DNA from: Ichthyophis bannanicus
Taxonomy: Eukaryota; Chordata; Amphibia; Gymnophiona; Ichthyophiidae
DNA: 64,000 bases
NCBI GenBank assembly: GCA_033557465.1
Contig: CM066033.1
Coordinates: 230,890,109-230,954,108 of the forward strand
Direction of reading: 5' to 3'
This document shows, piece by piece, positions 1 to 11,579 of the stretch. How positions within the stretch are numbered: position 1 is the first letter of the stretch; each line of letters starts with the position of its first letter. The notes under the pieces were generated by a model, which was not told the DNA's origin, ran no database searches, and saw only the letters and a program-made list of their open reading frames with translations. The translations under genes were made by a program, and so were the position numbers.

Positions 1-287
1 GTAAACACAGGAAAAGAAACCCAAGAAGCCCCCCATTCGAGTTCCCAGACCTAACCTGTAGGTCCAGACCCTCACTATGCAGCCCAAACCCAACAAATGT
101 TCAACCCCAGGTGCCCGCCAGACCAACCTCAACTACCGGGCCAACCCCCTCCCCGCACCCCATATTTCTAACCCACCCTCCCCCCCTACCAAAGTACTAA
201 AATAATCCCCACAGGTCTCTCCAACCACCTGCAACTGACACCACCCTTCCCAGTAAGGGAGCCACCCCCCAAACTCAGATCCTTTAC

Positions 288-3200
288 CTATGGCTGCTCC
301 AGGTCCCCTACAAGACCCACCCCCTGGGTGTTCAGCAAGGGCTCCCAGATAAGGAGGAAACGGGATTGTGTGTTTCCCCCCAATATTCGGGCTGTTCTAC
401 TCTCCATCTTCATGAGTTCGCGTACCAGAGACTCCCATTCTCCTATTCCCGGACCATCCTCTGAGAGCCATTGCCGAAGAATACACTGTTTAGCTACTAA
501 GAAACTTTTCGCACACAGCCGCCTCTGGGCGTCCGTCCCCTGCATCCCCGCTGGCCCTACATGAAACAAACACCACACAGGGTGCAGAGTCACCGTCCCA
601 TCCACCCAAAGTAGCAATCTGTCTCGCACCGCCGCCCAAAATAGTTGAATTCTAGGGCAAGACCAAAAACGGTGGAACAGGGTACCCACTTCTTTATGAC
701 AGAGACTACACACATCGGACAGCAAGAGTCCCATCTTCCTCGCCCCAGTCTCAGACACATACGCTCTCCACAAGAGCTTAAACTGCAATTCTCTATACCG
801 AACAGCCTCCGATAGGTCGCGGATTCTGCGAAAAGCCCTCTCCGCTAGTTCTACCGTCAAATCCACCAAACCGTCTCTGCGCCATCGCTCTACCAATAGC
901 CCGAGCTTCCCCACGCTGCCCGGGGGAAACAACAGTTCTCGCAAGGGCCCGGTAGTGGGAAGAGCCTGACATTGATCCAATAGTAACCAGAGACTACCGT
1001 CAAGGGACAGCAAAGCATTCTTCCCAGGGATACTACACACATAATGTCTCACCTGCAGATAATAGTAAAAATTGCTATTCGGCAAATGATATTTCCTCAC
1101 CAGCCCCTGAAAAGACTCAAGCTGGTCCGTACCCTCCATGCGCAATTGCCCAATATACTCAATACCTGCCCGCAGCCAAATGTGTCCGCCCCCACCAATC
1201 CTACCCGGTGCAAAGTTACCATTACCTCGCAAGGGCAAGCAATCCATCTCTCTCCATGGCCTGGCTCGGAGTCGGCATAAATATTTCCATCCCACTCTCA
1301 GCGTACGCAAATAGAAGGATTCCCGCCATGCCAGTGGTAGCGCCGCACCCCCACAGTGGAGCAGATACACCCTATGCCACTGCTCAGAAAATTGGTCCAG
1401 CAAGTCAACCGGTAGTCGTTCAGCATTCCCCATCACCAAATCGCTCAACCTTCTCGTCACATAGCACAAATTATAGGATCGCAGGGAAGTCAAACCCAGA
1501 CCCCCTTCCGCAGCTGGCCGCATAAGCGTCTCCAAGGCAATACGTGCTTTCTTTGATCGCCACAAAAACCGACCGAGTTGCCCATACAACTCCCGCATAT
1601 CCCGCCTGGCCAACCAAAGGGGAAGATGCCACAAAAGATACAACCACCGTGGCTACTCTATCATCCGCACCAAGGCGACCCGTCCCATCAGAGACAGGGA
1701 TAAATCCCTCCACCGCCGCAGCCGTTCAATTGTGGAATGTAGGAGGGAATGGATATTTACCTCATATAGGGATCGCAAGCAAGCCGGAATATAGACCCCC
1801 AGATAACGTATGTGCCCCTCTGCCCAACGAAGCGGAAAAGCGTCCCGCCACTTATCTCGTGACTGACCATCGACATCAAGGACCATTGACTTCGTTCGAT
1901 TAATGCGGAGCCCCGAGAACCCACCAAAATGCTCGATTAAGCGTAGAGCCTCCGGCAGGGACTCCAGCGGCTTCGTCAAACACAACAGGAGATCATCCGC
2001 AAACGCGCTTACCTTCAGGCTCCCACCCCTCCAAGTAACACCCGCGATCTGCACGGATTCTATCAGAGAGAGCAGGAGAGGCTCTAATTGCAACACATAA
2101 AGAAGAGGAGAAAGTGGGCACCCCTGCCGCGTGCCTCGCTGTAAAGAAAAGGGGGTAGAGCACGCTCCCCCAACATCAACCACCGCTCTAGGAGCAGTAT
2201 ATAAGGCGTGCAACCCCCGCAGAAATGCCCCTTGAAATCCGAACCGCTCCAGGGCCGCAAACATATAGCGCCATGACACCCGGTCAAAAGCCTTTTCCGA
2301 GTCTAGACTGACAAGTAACAACGGGTCGCGCACCAACCGTGCCTGTTCCATACCCAACAACACCTTGCTAATATTTACCAAGGCATCTCTACCTTTAACA
2401 AAACCTGCCTGATGGGGTCCCACTAACTCCGGCAAAAACAACTGTAGTCGCGCGGCCAAAATCGAGGCGAAGAGCTTCTGATCCATATTAATCAGCGAGA
2501 TGGGCCTATAGGAGGCAGGATCCTCCAGATCTTTCCCCTGCTTGGGAATGAGCGTAATACGAGCCGTTCGCATATCCCTGGGAAAGGAGCCCGAGCCTAT
2601 CACCTCAGCATACAATGCTGTCAGGGTCGGGACCACCGAGATCTCCAATATCTTATACGCCTCATAGGTGAAGCCGTCCGGACCGGGAGCCTTGTGGGTT
2701 TTCCCAGCACGGATCGCTTTCTGTATCTCCACTCCAGTAATCTCATGATTAAGCACCTCTAGTTGCGCTGACCCCACCCGGGGAAGCGACACTTGTTCCA
2801 AAAAATCCTCCATTGATGACACGTCGCCCTCCTCAGAGGCATACAGCTGCTCATAAAAGGCACGAAAAACGTGGGCTACCTCCACCGCTCTGGTATGACG
2901 CCTGCCCTCGGTGTCTTTAATCACCATCACCCGGCGGGGTCCCCCTGGCTCCTTCACCAAGCGAGCCAGCAACTTCCCGGAGCGATCCCCATACCGGAAG
3001 AACTGATGGCGATAATATTGCTGGGATTGAGTGGCCCTCTCCTGTAACAAGTCATTCAAGTGTTTCTGGAGGTCCAGATATCCCGCCAGACCACTCGGCC
3101 GCCCAAATACTCCAGTCTGGGCTGCGCGGAGCTCTTTCGACAGCCGAAGTATCTCCGCGTTAACTCTCTTCCATTCCGCACCAACATAGGCTATTATATG

Positions 3201-4067
3201 CCCTCGGAGAACAGCCTTCCCCGCCTCCCAAAAGGAGGCCAGCGAATCAACCGTCCCCTCATTAAACTTGACGTATTCAGACCAGTGCTGAGCCACATAG
3301 TCTCGAAACTCCTTCCTATTTGCCAGGTGGCTAGGGAAGGACCAGTTGTTGGAACTCTCCCGTTCACCTCACCACGTCAAGCTGACCATAGCATGATCGG
3401 ACACGATAATGGGTCCAATCTCTGCACAAGACACTTTCCCAAACCAGTGCTGTGATGCTAATAGATAATTGATTCTCGACCAGGTTCGGTGGGCTCGTGA
3501 CAGATGTGTGTAGTCCCTGCTGGTCAGGTTTAACACTCGCCAAGCATCCACCAGCTCCCACAACTCACAAAGGTACCCTATTCCCCTCCTACTCCAACCC
3601 CTCCCCGAAGAGGAACAAGAGCGATCTAAGGAAGGATCATGAGGGCAATTAAAGTCCCCTGCTAACATTACTGGAATCTTCGGGGCCCCCAAAATCTTAT
3701 GGAGAATAGTTTTAAAAAAATCATGGTTATAGCTGTTGGGGGCATATACAGTCCCAAAAAACAATTCTACTCCGTTCAATTTGACATGTGCAAACAGAAA
3801 TCTACCGTGGGGGTCAGCATCCACCTTTAAGACCTCACAGATTAAACCTTTGTGAATCAAGATTGCTACCCCTTTTCTCCTAGTGTCTGAGGGCGCCGAC
3901 AGGACCGTCCCCACCCAATCCCGCTGTAACTTGGCATGTTCTTTAGCCGTCAAGTGCGTCTCCTGTAACAGAGCCACCTGGGCCTTTTGCCTTTTGAGAG
4001 CTTATAGAATTTTGGTGCGCTTCACCGGAGTGGTGATCCCACCAACATTCCAGGTTACCACATGCAA
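288..4067 (-). pseudogene. L1 ORF2 (endonuclease-reverse transcriptase), copy A
   Basis: This encoded the protein that nicks DNA and primes reverse transcription on the target. The APE-like endonuclease starts at about 4067 (VVTWNVGG), with QETH, GDFNCPHD and SDHAM motifs, and ends near 3370. The RT runs from about 2900 to 1900 with GPDGF, SLDSEKAFDR, RGTRQGCPLSP and the catalytic FADD at 1992-2003. A Cys/His motif (CSLC followed by H and C) lies near 666-717. The frame is continuous from the endonuclease to 288 except for three in-frame stops near 4003, 3369 and 1653; I see no frameshift. No ATG lies directly before the endonuclease, unlike copy B. The copy is inactive but fairly young. Confidence 0.9.
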
Positions 4068-4778
4068 ATCAGGGAGGGTAATGTACTCTTTCGATGCACA
4101 CCTTTTTGAGATAAAACATCTGTGACTGTGTGAGGGGTAGCCCAGCCCCCACCCCACCACTACACATCTGACCTCTAAACTCTGGGTGAGGCCACCCATG
4201 GAGAGACCCCGAGTGATCAAAGAACAGGAGAAGGAAAAGAAACAGTCCTCCCCCAAGTTCCCCGCTAGCATGAAACCCCCCAGGTCCCCCCCTCCCCTAC
4301 CCACCCTCTGCCTCCCACCCTCCCACCCCCCTCACCCTCCCCCCCTCCCCCACTACCACCCTGTCCCACCCTCCAGTCTCCATCCCCCCTAAAACCATCA
4401 TCAGTCATACCCCCAGTACTCTCGACTGAGGCCAGAGTCTCTGCAATGCCTCAGGGCAGCCCCGAGACCCTTCCCCGCTCTCTCCCCCACCCCACCAGCA
4501 GTGCAATTTCAACATAGCAGACTCGTACATCAAAGCCCCCTGAAAACACTTTAGAAAAGGAAGACAGAAAGAAACAGAGTTATCCCTTAAATTATATACA
4601 AAATTCTGAAGTGAGAGTCCAGAAACCCTGTCGATCACCGCTCTGCCGCCGGGGCAAAGACCAAAATCCACCATCTCCAGACCTCTCCACGCCTGAACAT
4701 GTTTCCCATCAAACCAAATTGGCAGGTTCCCGCCGTCGAGGCCATCTCACACGATCTCCAAGGTAATAAGCAGAGCGT
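4068..4778 (-). other. Inter-ORF spacer of L1 copy A, purine-rich on the coding strand
   Basis: No coding signal is visible between ORF1 and ORF2. On the plus strand 4240-4400 is almost all C and T (long runs of CCCTCCC and CCACCC), so the L1 sense strand is G/A-rich. Copy B has the same skew in its spacer, so it belongs to the family rather than to this copy. Confidence 0.7.
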
Positions 4779-5483
4779 TCATTCCATCGCTGGGTCTGCG
4801 GGCAACTTCGCCAAAAAGTGTTTCGCCTTTCCAGCTTGATCAAAAAGGTGTGTTTCCCCTTGAAAGGTTACTCTCAGCAGTGCCGGAAAAGCCAGAGTAA
4901 AACGGGCCTTGCGGAGAAATAACTCCGCACATACAGGAGCAAACTCCCTCCGTTTCGCAGCCACCATCGCTGAATAATCTTGGAACAATAAAATTTTTCG
5001 ATTGTGCAGGAGCAATTTAGGCAATTTTCTGTAGGCCTGCAAGATTAACACCTTATGCTGAAAATTGAGAATCCTCAATATCACCACACGTGGTCGTGCA
5101 TCCGCCTCTCTGCGGGCTCCCAGCCGGTGCACACGTTCAATTTTTAGGAGGCCTCGCAAATCATCCAAGCCCAAAGCCTCCGGAAGCCACGATTCCAGAA
5201 AAGGGAGCAACTCTCTGTCAGTTTTCTCCTCACCTATGCCCACTATGCGTATATTGTTGCGGCGCGATCGATTCTCTAAATCATCCAGCTTTTGTTGCAT
5301 TTCCTGCAGTTGTTGTGAGTGCTGGGCCGCGTCTCTCTCACGACGCCCCTCCTCACTCTCAAGGCTGGTGACCCGTTGCTCCAGCTCATCAACACGTTTC
5401 CCAAAGTCCACCATCGAGTCCTCCATGCTATCCAGCTTTTTGAGCAGCAGATCAAATTTCGGGTCCAGAAGTTTAACTACTAC
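4779..5483 (-). pseudogene. L1 ORF1 (RNA-binding nucleocapsid-like protein), copy A, 5'-truncated
   Basis: ORF1 protein binds L1 RNA as a trimer. A coiled coil (heptads around DELEQRVTSLESE) is followed by the RRM-type core with LDDLENRSRRNNIRIVG and a C-terminal domain with FQDYSAMVAAKRREF. The frame stays open upstream of the first Met (5426) to base 5483, where it meets the poly(T) of copy B, so the N-terminus is missing. No internal stop is seen in the retained part. Confidence 0.88.
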
Positions 5484-5517
5484 TTTTTTTTTTTTTTTTT
5501 TTTTTATATACTTTATT
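5484..5517 (-). terminator. Poly(A) tail and AATAAA signal of L1 copy B
   Basis: A run of 22 T (5484-5505) is the minus-strand poly(A) tail. TTTATT at 5512-5517 is AATAAA on the minus strand, at a normal polyadenylation distance. This marks the 3' end of copy B and the junction with the truncated 5' end of copy A. Confidence 0.9.
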
Positions 5518-5763
5518 TAATAACCACCAACAGATTACAAATACACTGTACAAATATCCTCAGAGGGGTGAACTCTGATCCCCTCACAAAGGATGAACAC
5601 AACAAAGATAACAGGTGGAATGTTTTCTCCCAGTATAATCCCCCCCCCCCGCCACCCACTGCCCTCCCTCAGCATCCCCTTACCCAAGCACAACACCCCA
5701 TATCCTCCGTCTGCGCCCTCCAAACTACTAACCCTCCTCCTCACTCCCCAACCACTTGTCTCC

Positions 5764-8700
5764 TCAACTACCAACGTGTAAGACCTCGTTACGACATCTG
5801 GTACTCAACTGTTGTATATAGGGCTCCCAGACTCGCATAAATAATGTCCAGCGTTTGACACTGCCCCGTGCACTCCAGCGCTCTGTGAGCATCATTTGAT
5901 GGAAACAGTTACGCCACTCACCGAAGGAAGGGGGACTGCTCTCCCTCCAAAGACGCAGAAGGGGGGCCTTTCCAACCAAGCAAGCCTTGCGCACCAGCAG
6001 CTTTTCCCCCTCCGCCACTGGGCATGGGGGGTCGAGCCGATCCAACACTACCAAGGCCCCAGTCCACCTCACTCGCCGTTGTAGCACGCGATTCAAAAAG
6101 GAATTTATCCTAGCCCAATAAGGGCGTATTAATCGACAACCCCACCACATGTGGAAAAGGGGTTGCCATAGGTTCTGAGCATTTCGGGCAAGCCCCGTCG
6201 GTGTCTAACTGACTGCGTAACGCTCTCCGGGGGGGAAAAATACACCCTGGTTATACATTTGAACTGCGTTTCCCTCCAACGGGCCTCTATGGATAGTTTC
6301 ACTATGCCGCGTAGGGCCTGGCGCACAGTCCCAGGGGGCACTTCCTCGCCCAATTCTCGTTCCCAAGCTGTCTCGACTCCTCTATAATCAAAAGCAATAC
6401 GGAGGTTAGCCAAGCGCTTCCTAAAATCTGAAATCGTTGGGGGGGTCTCCCCCCCAGTCCGAAAAACTGCAGAATCTGCGCAGAGCGGTCCACGTGCAAC
6501 GCCTCGCAGGGCAAGGAAGACACATAGTGCGCAAGTTGCATATAAGCGAAGCAATGCCTAGAAGATAGCTCATACTCCCGGCTTAGAGCCAAAAAGGATT
6601 TACAGAGGCCAGAGGGTTCAATCACATGTCCGACATTCTGGATACCCTGTACGGCCCACTCTCGGAAAGCCTGTGTCTCCGAGCCTGGAAGAAAGGACGC
6701 GTTCCCCTGCAATGGGAGCCAGCTGGTAACTCTCCATGATGTGTTCCAATGGAGGTTAAGATGCTTCCAGGTTCGCAGAGCAGAGCCAATCAGCTCGCTA
6801 CGCACGGCTTGGCGGGGGAGGGTATGGTAAGTTCCATGCAGAACCCCTAATAGCGTCAAGGGCGCCACAAAACCCTCCTCCAGGACCCGCGGGGTGTACA
6901 CTTCCGTCCCCCCCAGCCAGTCTCCGAGATGGCGAGCCTGGCATGCCAAAGCGTATCCCATGAGGTCTGGGAGTCCCATCCCCCCCTCACGCCAAGACCC
7001 CACCATTCGCGCCCACGAGATGCGCGCCTTCCCTCCTTTCCAAAGAAACTGTCGGAGGGCCCTCTCAAACCGCCGAATGTCACGTCGGAGCACCCACACT
7101 GGCAGTGTTTGAAACCAATACAACAAGCGTGGCATGGCCACCATTTGAATCGCTGCTATCTTCCCTGAAAGAGATAGTGGGAGTAATTCCCACGCTTTTA
7201 ATTGATGCTGAAGCCTCCTTAGGGACCGCTCCAGGTTGCGTGCGTATAGCAGTTTAGGGTTGCGGGTCAATATTATACCTAAATAAATAAATTCCTCGCC
7301 TGCCCATCTAAGGGGAAAGTTGCCCGCCCAAGTTCGGCACAACTGCGCCGAGATATCCAATGCCTCCGATTTATCCCTATTAATGCGCAGCCCAGCGAGA
7401 CTACCGTATCGCGCGAACTCCTCCAGTAGTTGCGGCAAGGACTGTTCCGGGGAGAGCAGATGGACCAAGATATCGTCAGCAAAGGCCGAGAGTTTAAACC
7501 CCTGTGAGCCCATAAGAATTCCCTGTATTTCTTTAGAGGCCTCTATAGTCCGGATCAAAGGGTCTAAAGACAACACAAAAAGTAGTGGGGACAGGGGGCA
7601 ACCCTGCCTTGTGCCCCTTTCCAAGGGGAACTCTTCAGACAGAATACCATTACACAGTACCCCTGCCGTGGGCCGCACATATAGACTCCAAATCATCTTG
7701 CAGAATTTATCGCCCAGTCCATAGCGCGGAAGAAGTTGACGAAGAAAATGCCAATCGACCCTATCAAAGGCTTTTTCGGCATCGAAGCTTATTAGCAGCG
7801 AGGGCAACCGGTGCGCATGAACCCATTCGAGCGATGCCAAGATCTTGCGTAAATTGCGAACCGCGTGTCTCCCCTTTACAAACCCCACCTGAGAGTCATG
7901 GACTAAGTGACCTATAACCATTGCCAGTCGTGTCGCCAACACCTTTGCATTTAATTTAATGTCGAAATTGAGCAGGGAAATGGGACGATATGACCCTACT
8001 AGCAAGGGGTCTTTACCCGGTTTAGGAATCAGTGTTAGATGGGCATGGTTATTTCCCCAGCGGAAGGTGCCGCTGTCCGCCCTCCTATTGAAAACCTCCG
8101 CAAGTAAGGGGCTCACAGGTTCTTCGAGCAGCTTGTAGAACTCCGCTCCCAATCCGTCCGGCCCTGGTGACTTGTTACCACTAGCTGCGGAGATCGCAGA
8201 GGATATCTCTTGCGCCGTGATCGGCTGTTCCAAAAGTTCACGCTGTTCCGCAGCGAGCCGCGGGAGGTGCAATGGTGTCAAATAGTCCTCAAAATCTAAC
8301 ATGGACGGAGGTTGCGCCCTATATAAATCTCGAAAAAAGTTTCGAAAGGCCCGCGCAATATCGACAGAGTCCTTCAGCAGCCGTCCTTGCGCATCTCTGA
8401 TAGTTGTCACCAAGGGGGACCCTCTCTGTCCCTTCAGACAACGCGCAAGTAGCTTCCCTGGTTTGTTGCCAAAACAATGCAGACGATATTTATAATAAAG
8501 GATAGATTTCTTGGCTCGTTGGTGCAATAATTCGTTGAGAGCCACCTGCGCTTCCCAAAGTCTCTTCCGATTCGCAGCTGTCGGGAGACGGGCACACACC
8601 CCGCGCAGTCGGGTAGTCAATCGCTCCAAGCCAATCACTCGCTCTGCAAGCAGCCGTCGCTTTCGAGCAGCAAACCCAATAATATCACCACGTAATACTG

Positions 8701-9570
8701 CCTTTGCTGTTTCCCAGACCAATTCTGGGTCCTCGCTATGGCACTGGTGGTCACTCAGAAACTCTTGCCAGCGTTGCTTCAAGAAATGCTGAAACTTAAC
8801 ATCTTGGCACAACCCCAGAGGAAGTCGCCAAAGTCGCGTCCGGTTCTGTATCACCCCCCAATGTATCTCCATCCCGACCAGCGCGTGGTCGGAGATTTCC
8901 AATGGGCCGATCTGCACCTCCCCCACTTTCGCAAACATAGCTCCTGATATTAGGAAATAGTCAATGCGAGCACTAGACCCGTGTGCCCTAGATAGGTGAG
9001 TAAAATCCCTCTCCGAGGGATGTAGCAAACGCCAAGGGTCTACTAATCCGAGCCTACCACGAAGACGCTGTAACACCCTCGCCAACGGTATCCTTTCTCT
9101 AGCCTCTCCCCCCCGGGAGGTGTCGAGGTCAACATCGAGAACTCCGTTGAAATCCCCCCCAATAGTAGGGGAAACTCCGGGAGTTGTTCGATTTGAGAGG
9201 CCAGACCGTTATAAAAGCCGGGCTCCATCTTATTAGGGCCATAGAGATTGCCAATGATCACCGGTTTCCCCTCCAGTCTACCAGCCAGCAAAACAAAGCG
9301 CCCATCCCCCGATGTCACTACTTTGTCCATAGCGAAGCGCACTCGCTTATGGATCAGAATTACGACTCCTCCTTTTTTCCCACACGCCGGGGATCCCCAA
9401 ACCTGTCCCACCCAGCCCCTGCAAAGTTTTCCGTGCTCTGCCTCTGATTGATGGGTTTCCTGCAGGAGGGCCACATCGCATTGCTGCCTGGCCAAGGCCT
9501 GTAAGATTTTATAGCGCTTGATTGGGGTCCCCAGTCCGCAGACATTCCAAGTTACTATCTTCAATGGCAT
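5764..9570 (-). pseudogene. L1 ORF2 (endonuclease-reverse transcriptase), copy B
   Basis: Starts at ATG 9570 (MPLKIVTWNVCGLGTPIKR). The endonuclease has LLQETHQSEAEH and, after a frameshift near 9155, the SRIDYFLIS-like and SDHALV motifs. The main 927-residue open stretch (9085-6302) holds the RT: GPDGLGAEFY, SFDAEKAFDRVDW, RGTRQGCPLSP and FADD at 7472-7483. Two more frameshifts, near 6450 (next to G7 and C7 runs) and near 6190, lead into the C-terminal Cys/His motif (CPKC, then H, W and C) and the tail ending at 5764. Three frameshifts in about 3.8 kb, two of them near homopolymers, suggest a recent copy. Confidence 0.9.
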
Positions 9571-10479
9571 AGGGCAGTGTCAAAGCGTGTCCGGAACGTA
9601 ATATCTAGCCTCAGCAGGGAAGCTCCCCCAGCCTGGAGCTCCCTCTCAGTAAACATTGGAGCTATGGAGAGCTGTGGCTCATGGAGCAATGAGGTGTGTG
9701 CTTTCCCCCCTCTATCCCCCCCCTCCCGACCAACCCCCCCCCGTCCTCCCACTAACCGCCCCCTAAGAATACCATACAGATACAGGTCCTGCCCATGAAG
9801 AGCAGCAAGCTCACTACCTTGCCCCCCTCCTACCCCAAACCCCCCTACCCTCCCACTTACCCCTTCCCCCCTCTGCTCGCACTCTGCTCCTGCGACCCTA
9901 CCTCCCCCCCCTCCTCTCTCTCCCCCCACTCCTTGGCCCACCTCCAGAGTCCTCTCCGGACTACCCTAACACCAGATGTGACCGGGCTCCCCCGCTCCTC
10001 TGCAGGGTAGTAGTCCCCCCCCCCCCAAACACCTGAACAATCTACCAAGGAAGCTCCCCAACTGAGAACATGAAATTATAATTTCCCCCACCCCGTCCCC
10101 CCTCCCCCTCCCATCCGGCAACAGGACAACATAGTAATACGGAAGCACTGTTCCAAGGAATGTTCCCTCCGATTTTCCGCAGGCCGTGCGTGCACAAAAT
10201 ATCAGCTGGGCAACCCTGAAGGAAGGTGAAATTTCTATGCACCACATACCTACACTCGAAATTATATACTTTAAAATTTTGACTACACGTCAGAATACAG
10301 TATGTACACCACATTGATTGCACCAGAAAATATTGTAGAACTTAGGGAAACCGCAAATACACAACAACTTTTAAATTTTAAAGCGTCTGCGTTATTTTCT
10401 ATCAGAGTCAGAACCGTGCGCTCCGAGGTAAAGTATGTGCGCTCACTCGGCTAGGCGTGTGCGCGCACATACTCGCACA
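9571..10479 (-). other. Inter-ORF spacer of L1 copy B (3' part) plus unassigned sequence
   Basis: 9640-10130 is C/T-rich on the plus strand with poly-C blocks, like the spacer in copy A. From about 10150 to 10479 the composition becomes mixed and ends in a GC-alternating stretch (GTGTGCGCGCACAT near 10456). I recognise no gene here. Confidence 0.5.
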
Positions 10480-10487
10480 GCCTAGGG
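10480..10487. repeat. Target site duplication (left) of the 3-kb hAT-type element
   Basis: GCCTAGGG directly precedes CAGTGATGG and is repeated exactly after the right terminus at 13480-13487. Eight base pairs is the hAT length, and the form nnnTAnnn matches the preference described for the Buster branch of hAT. Confidence 0.92.
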
Positions 10488-11579
10488 CAGTGATGGCTAA
10501 CCTTTTTGAGCCCGAGTGCCCAAACTGCCGCACAAAACCAAAGAATTTCCTCAAAGTGCCAGCACGTCAATTAAAGCCCCATTTGCATAAGGTGCTTCAT
10601 TTGCATAAATATTTGCATAATGTTACCATACACTAACTTTTAGTAAACATGCCTCTTAATGAGTATATGGATAAAGAAAGACTAAAAGGTTTCTACATTA
10701 CTATAATCCAGTACCAACCGCCAGGCACATTAGGAACTACTACAAACGCTGCCCATTTAGAACCCATAGCAAACCCGCCGTATCCTAACAGCACTACCAG
10801 GACTCACAAAGCACCATACTCTACCTATCAAAAGGCAACACTGCAAATATTAAACCAATACATCTCAGAGAACAACAATACATGACCTACTGGGGAAAGA
10901 ACAAGTGGCAATGTCAAATAGGAATTATATAAACAGAATACCTCAGCTCAGTTACACATGCAGAACAGACCATCACCAAACAAGGAATCACAATTTAGAA
11001 ACAGGAAGACAATAATTAAACTGGGAACCCCAAAAGCCAAACTTGGAATATACAACAACACTGTAGAAATAAAACTATATATAATTTCCTCTTGTACTAA
11101 ACAAAGCGCAAAAATTAATGATGCACATTCCAGAGCTGACATATTCCAGTTAATAAATTCAAAATAAAGAGATATTTTTCTACCTTTTTGTGCATTTTTT
11201 TTCAGTTGCAATTGTTTCCAGCCACTTTCTTCTGGTTTCTTCGTGTCTTCTGCTAACTCTCCATCTGCTGTCCATTTGTCCTTTCTTCTGTCTTCTTGTT
11301 TTTTTTTTCTATTCTGTATCTTCATCTTCTTTTAAATACTAATCTTTCTCCTTTGTCTCTTTACTCATTCCTATTTCATCTACTCAAATTTTACCCCTCC
11401 ATCCTCAATCCCCACTTACTCTCCCAATACCCGGCCAATTGTAGATTTTTTATCCCTCCCACACAAAATATTTTTCCCCTCTCCATTTTACTCTCCCAGC
11501 CCCATCCCAGTCTAATCCTCCCCCAACATCAGCTCCCTTCTAGTTCCCGCCGCACCCAGCATCCATTCCCTGCGAGTCA

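Larger units (their letters stand above)
1..5483 (-). mobile_element. L1-clade LINE copy A, 3' end outside the window
   Basis: This is a minus-strand non-LTR retrotransposon. Reading leftward it has ORF1 (5483-4779), a purine-rich spacer (C/T-rich on the plus strand, about 4780-4070), ORF2 with endonuclease, reverse transcriptase and a C-terminal Cys/His motif (about 4067-288), then 3' untranslated sequence to base 1. The 5' end stops in the middle of ORF1 exactly where the poly(A) of copy B begins (5484). The order ORF1, APE-type endonuclease, RT places it in the L1/Tx1 group. GC content is clearly higher than in L1 copy C, so the two are different lineages. Confidence 0.9.

Noticed and set aside
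10600..11000. Plus-strand ORF (MPLNEYMDKERLKGF) in the hAT-type element as a transposase
   Set aside because: Only 78 codons, low-complexity Asn/Thr/Pro, no hAT dimerisation or DDE motif.
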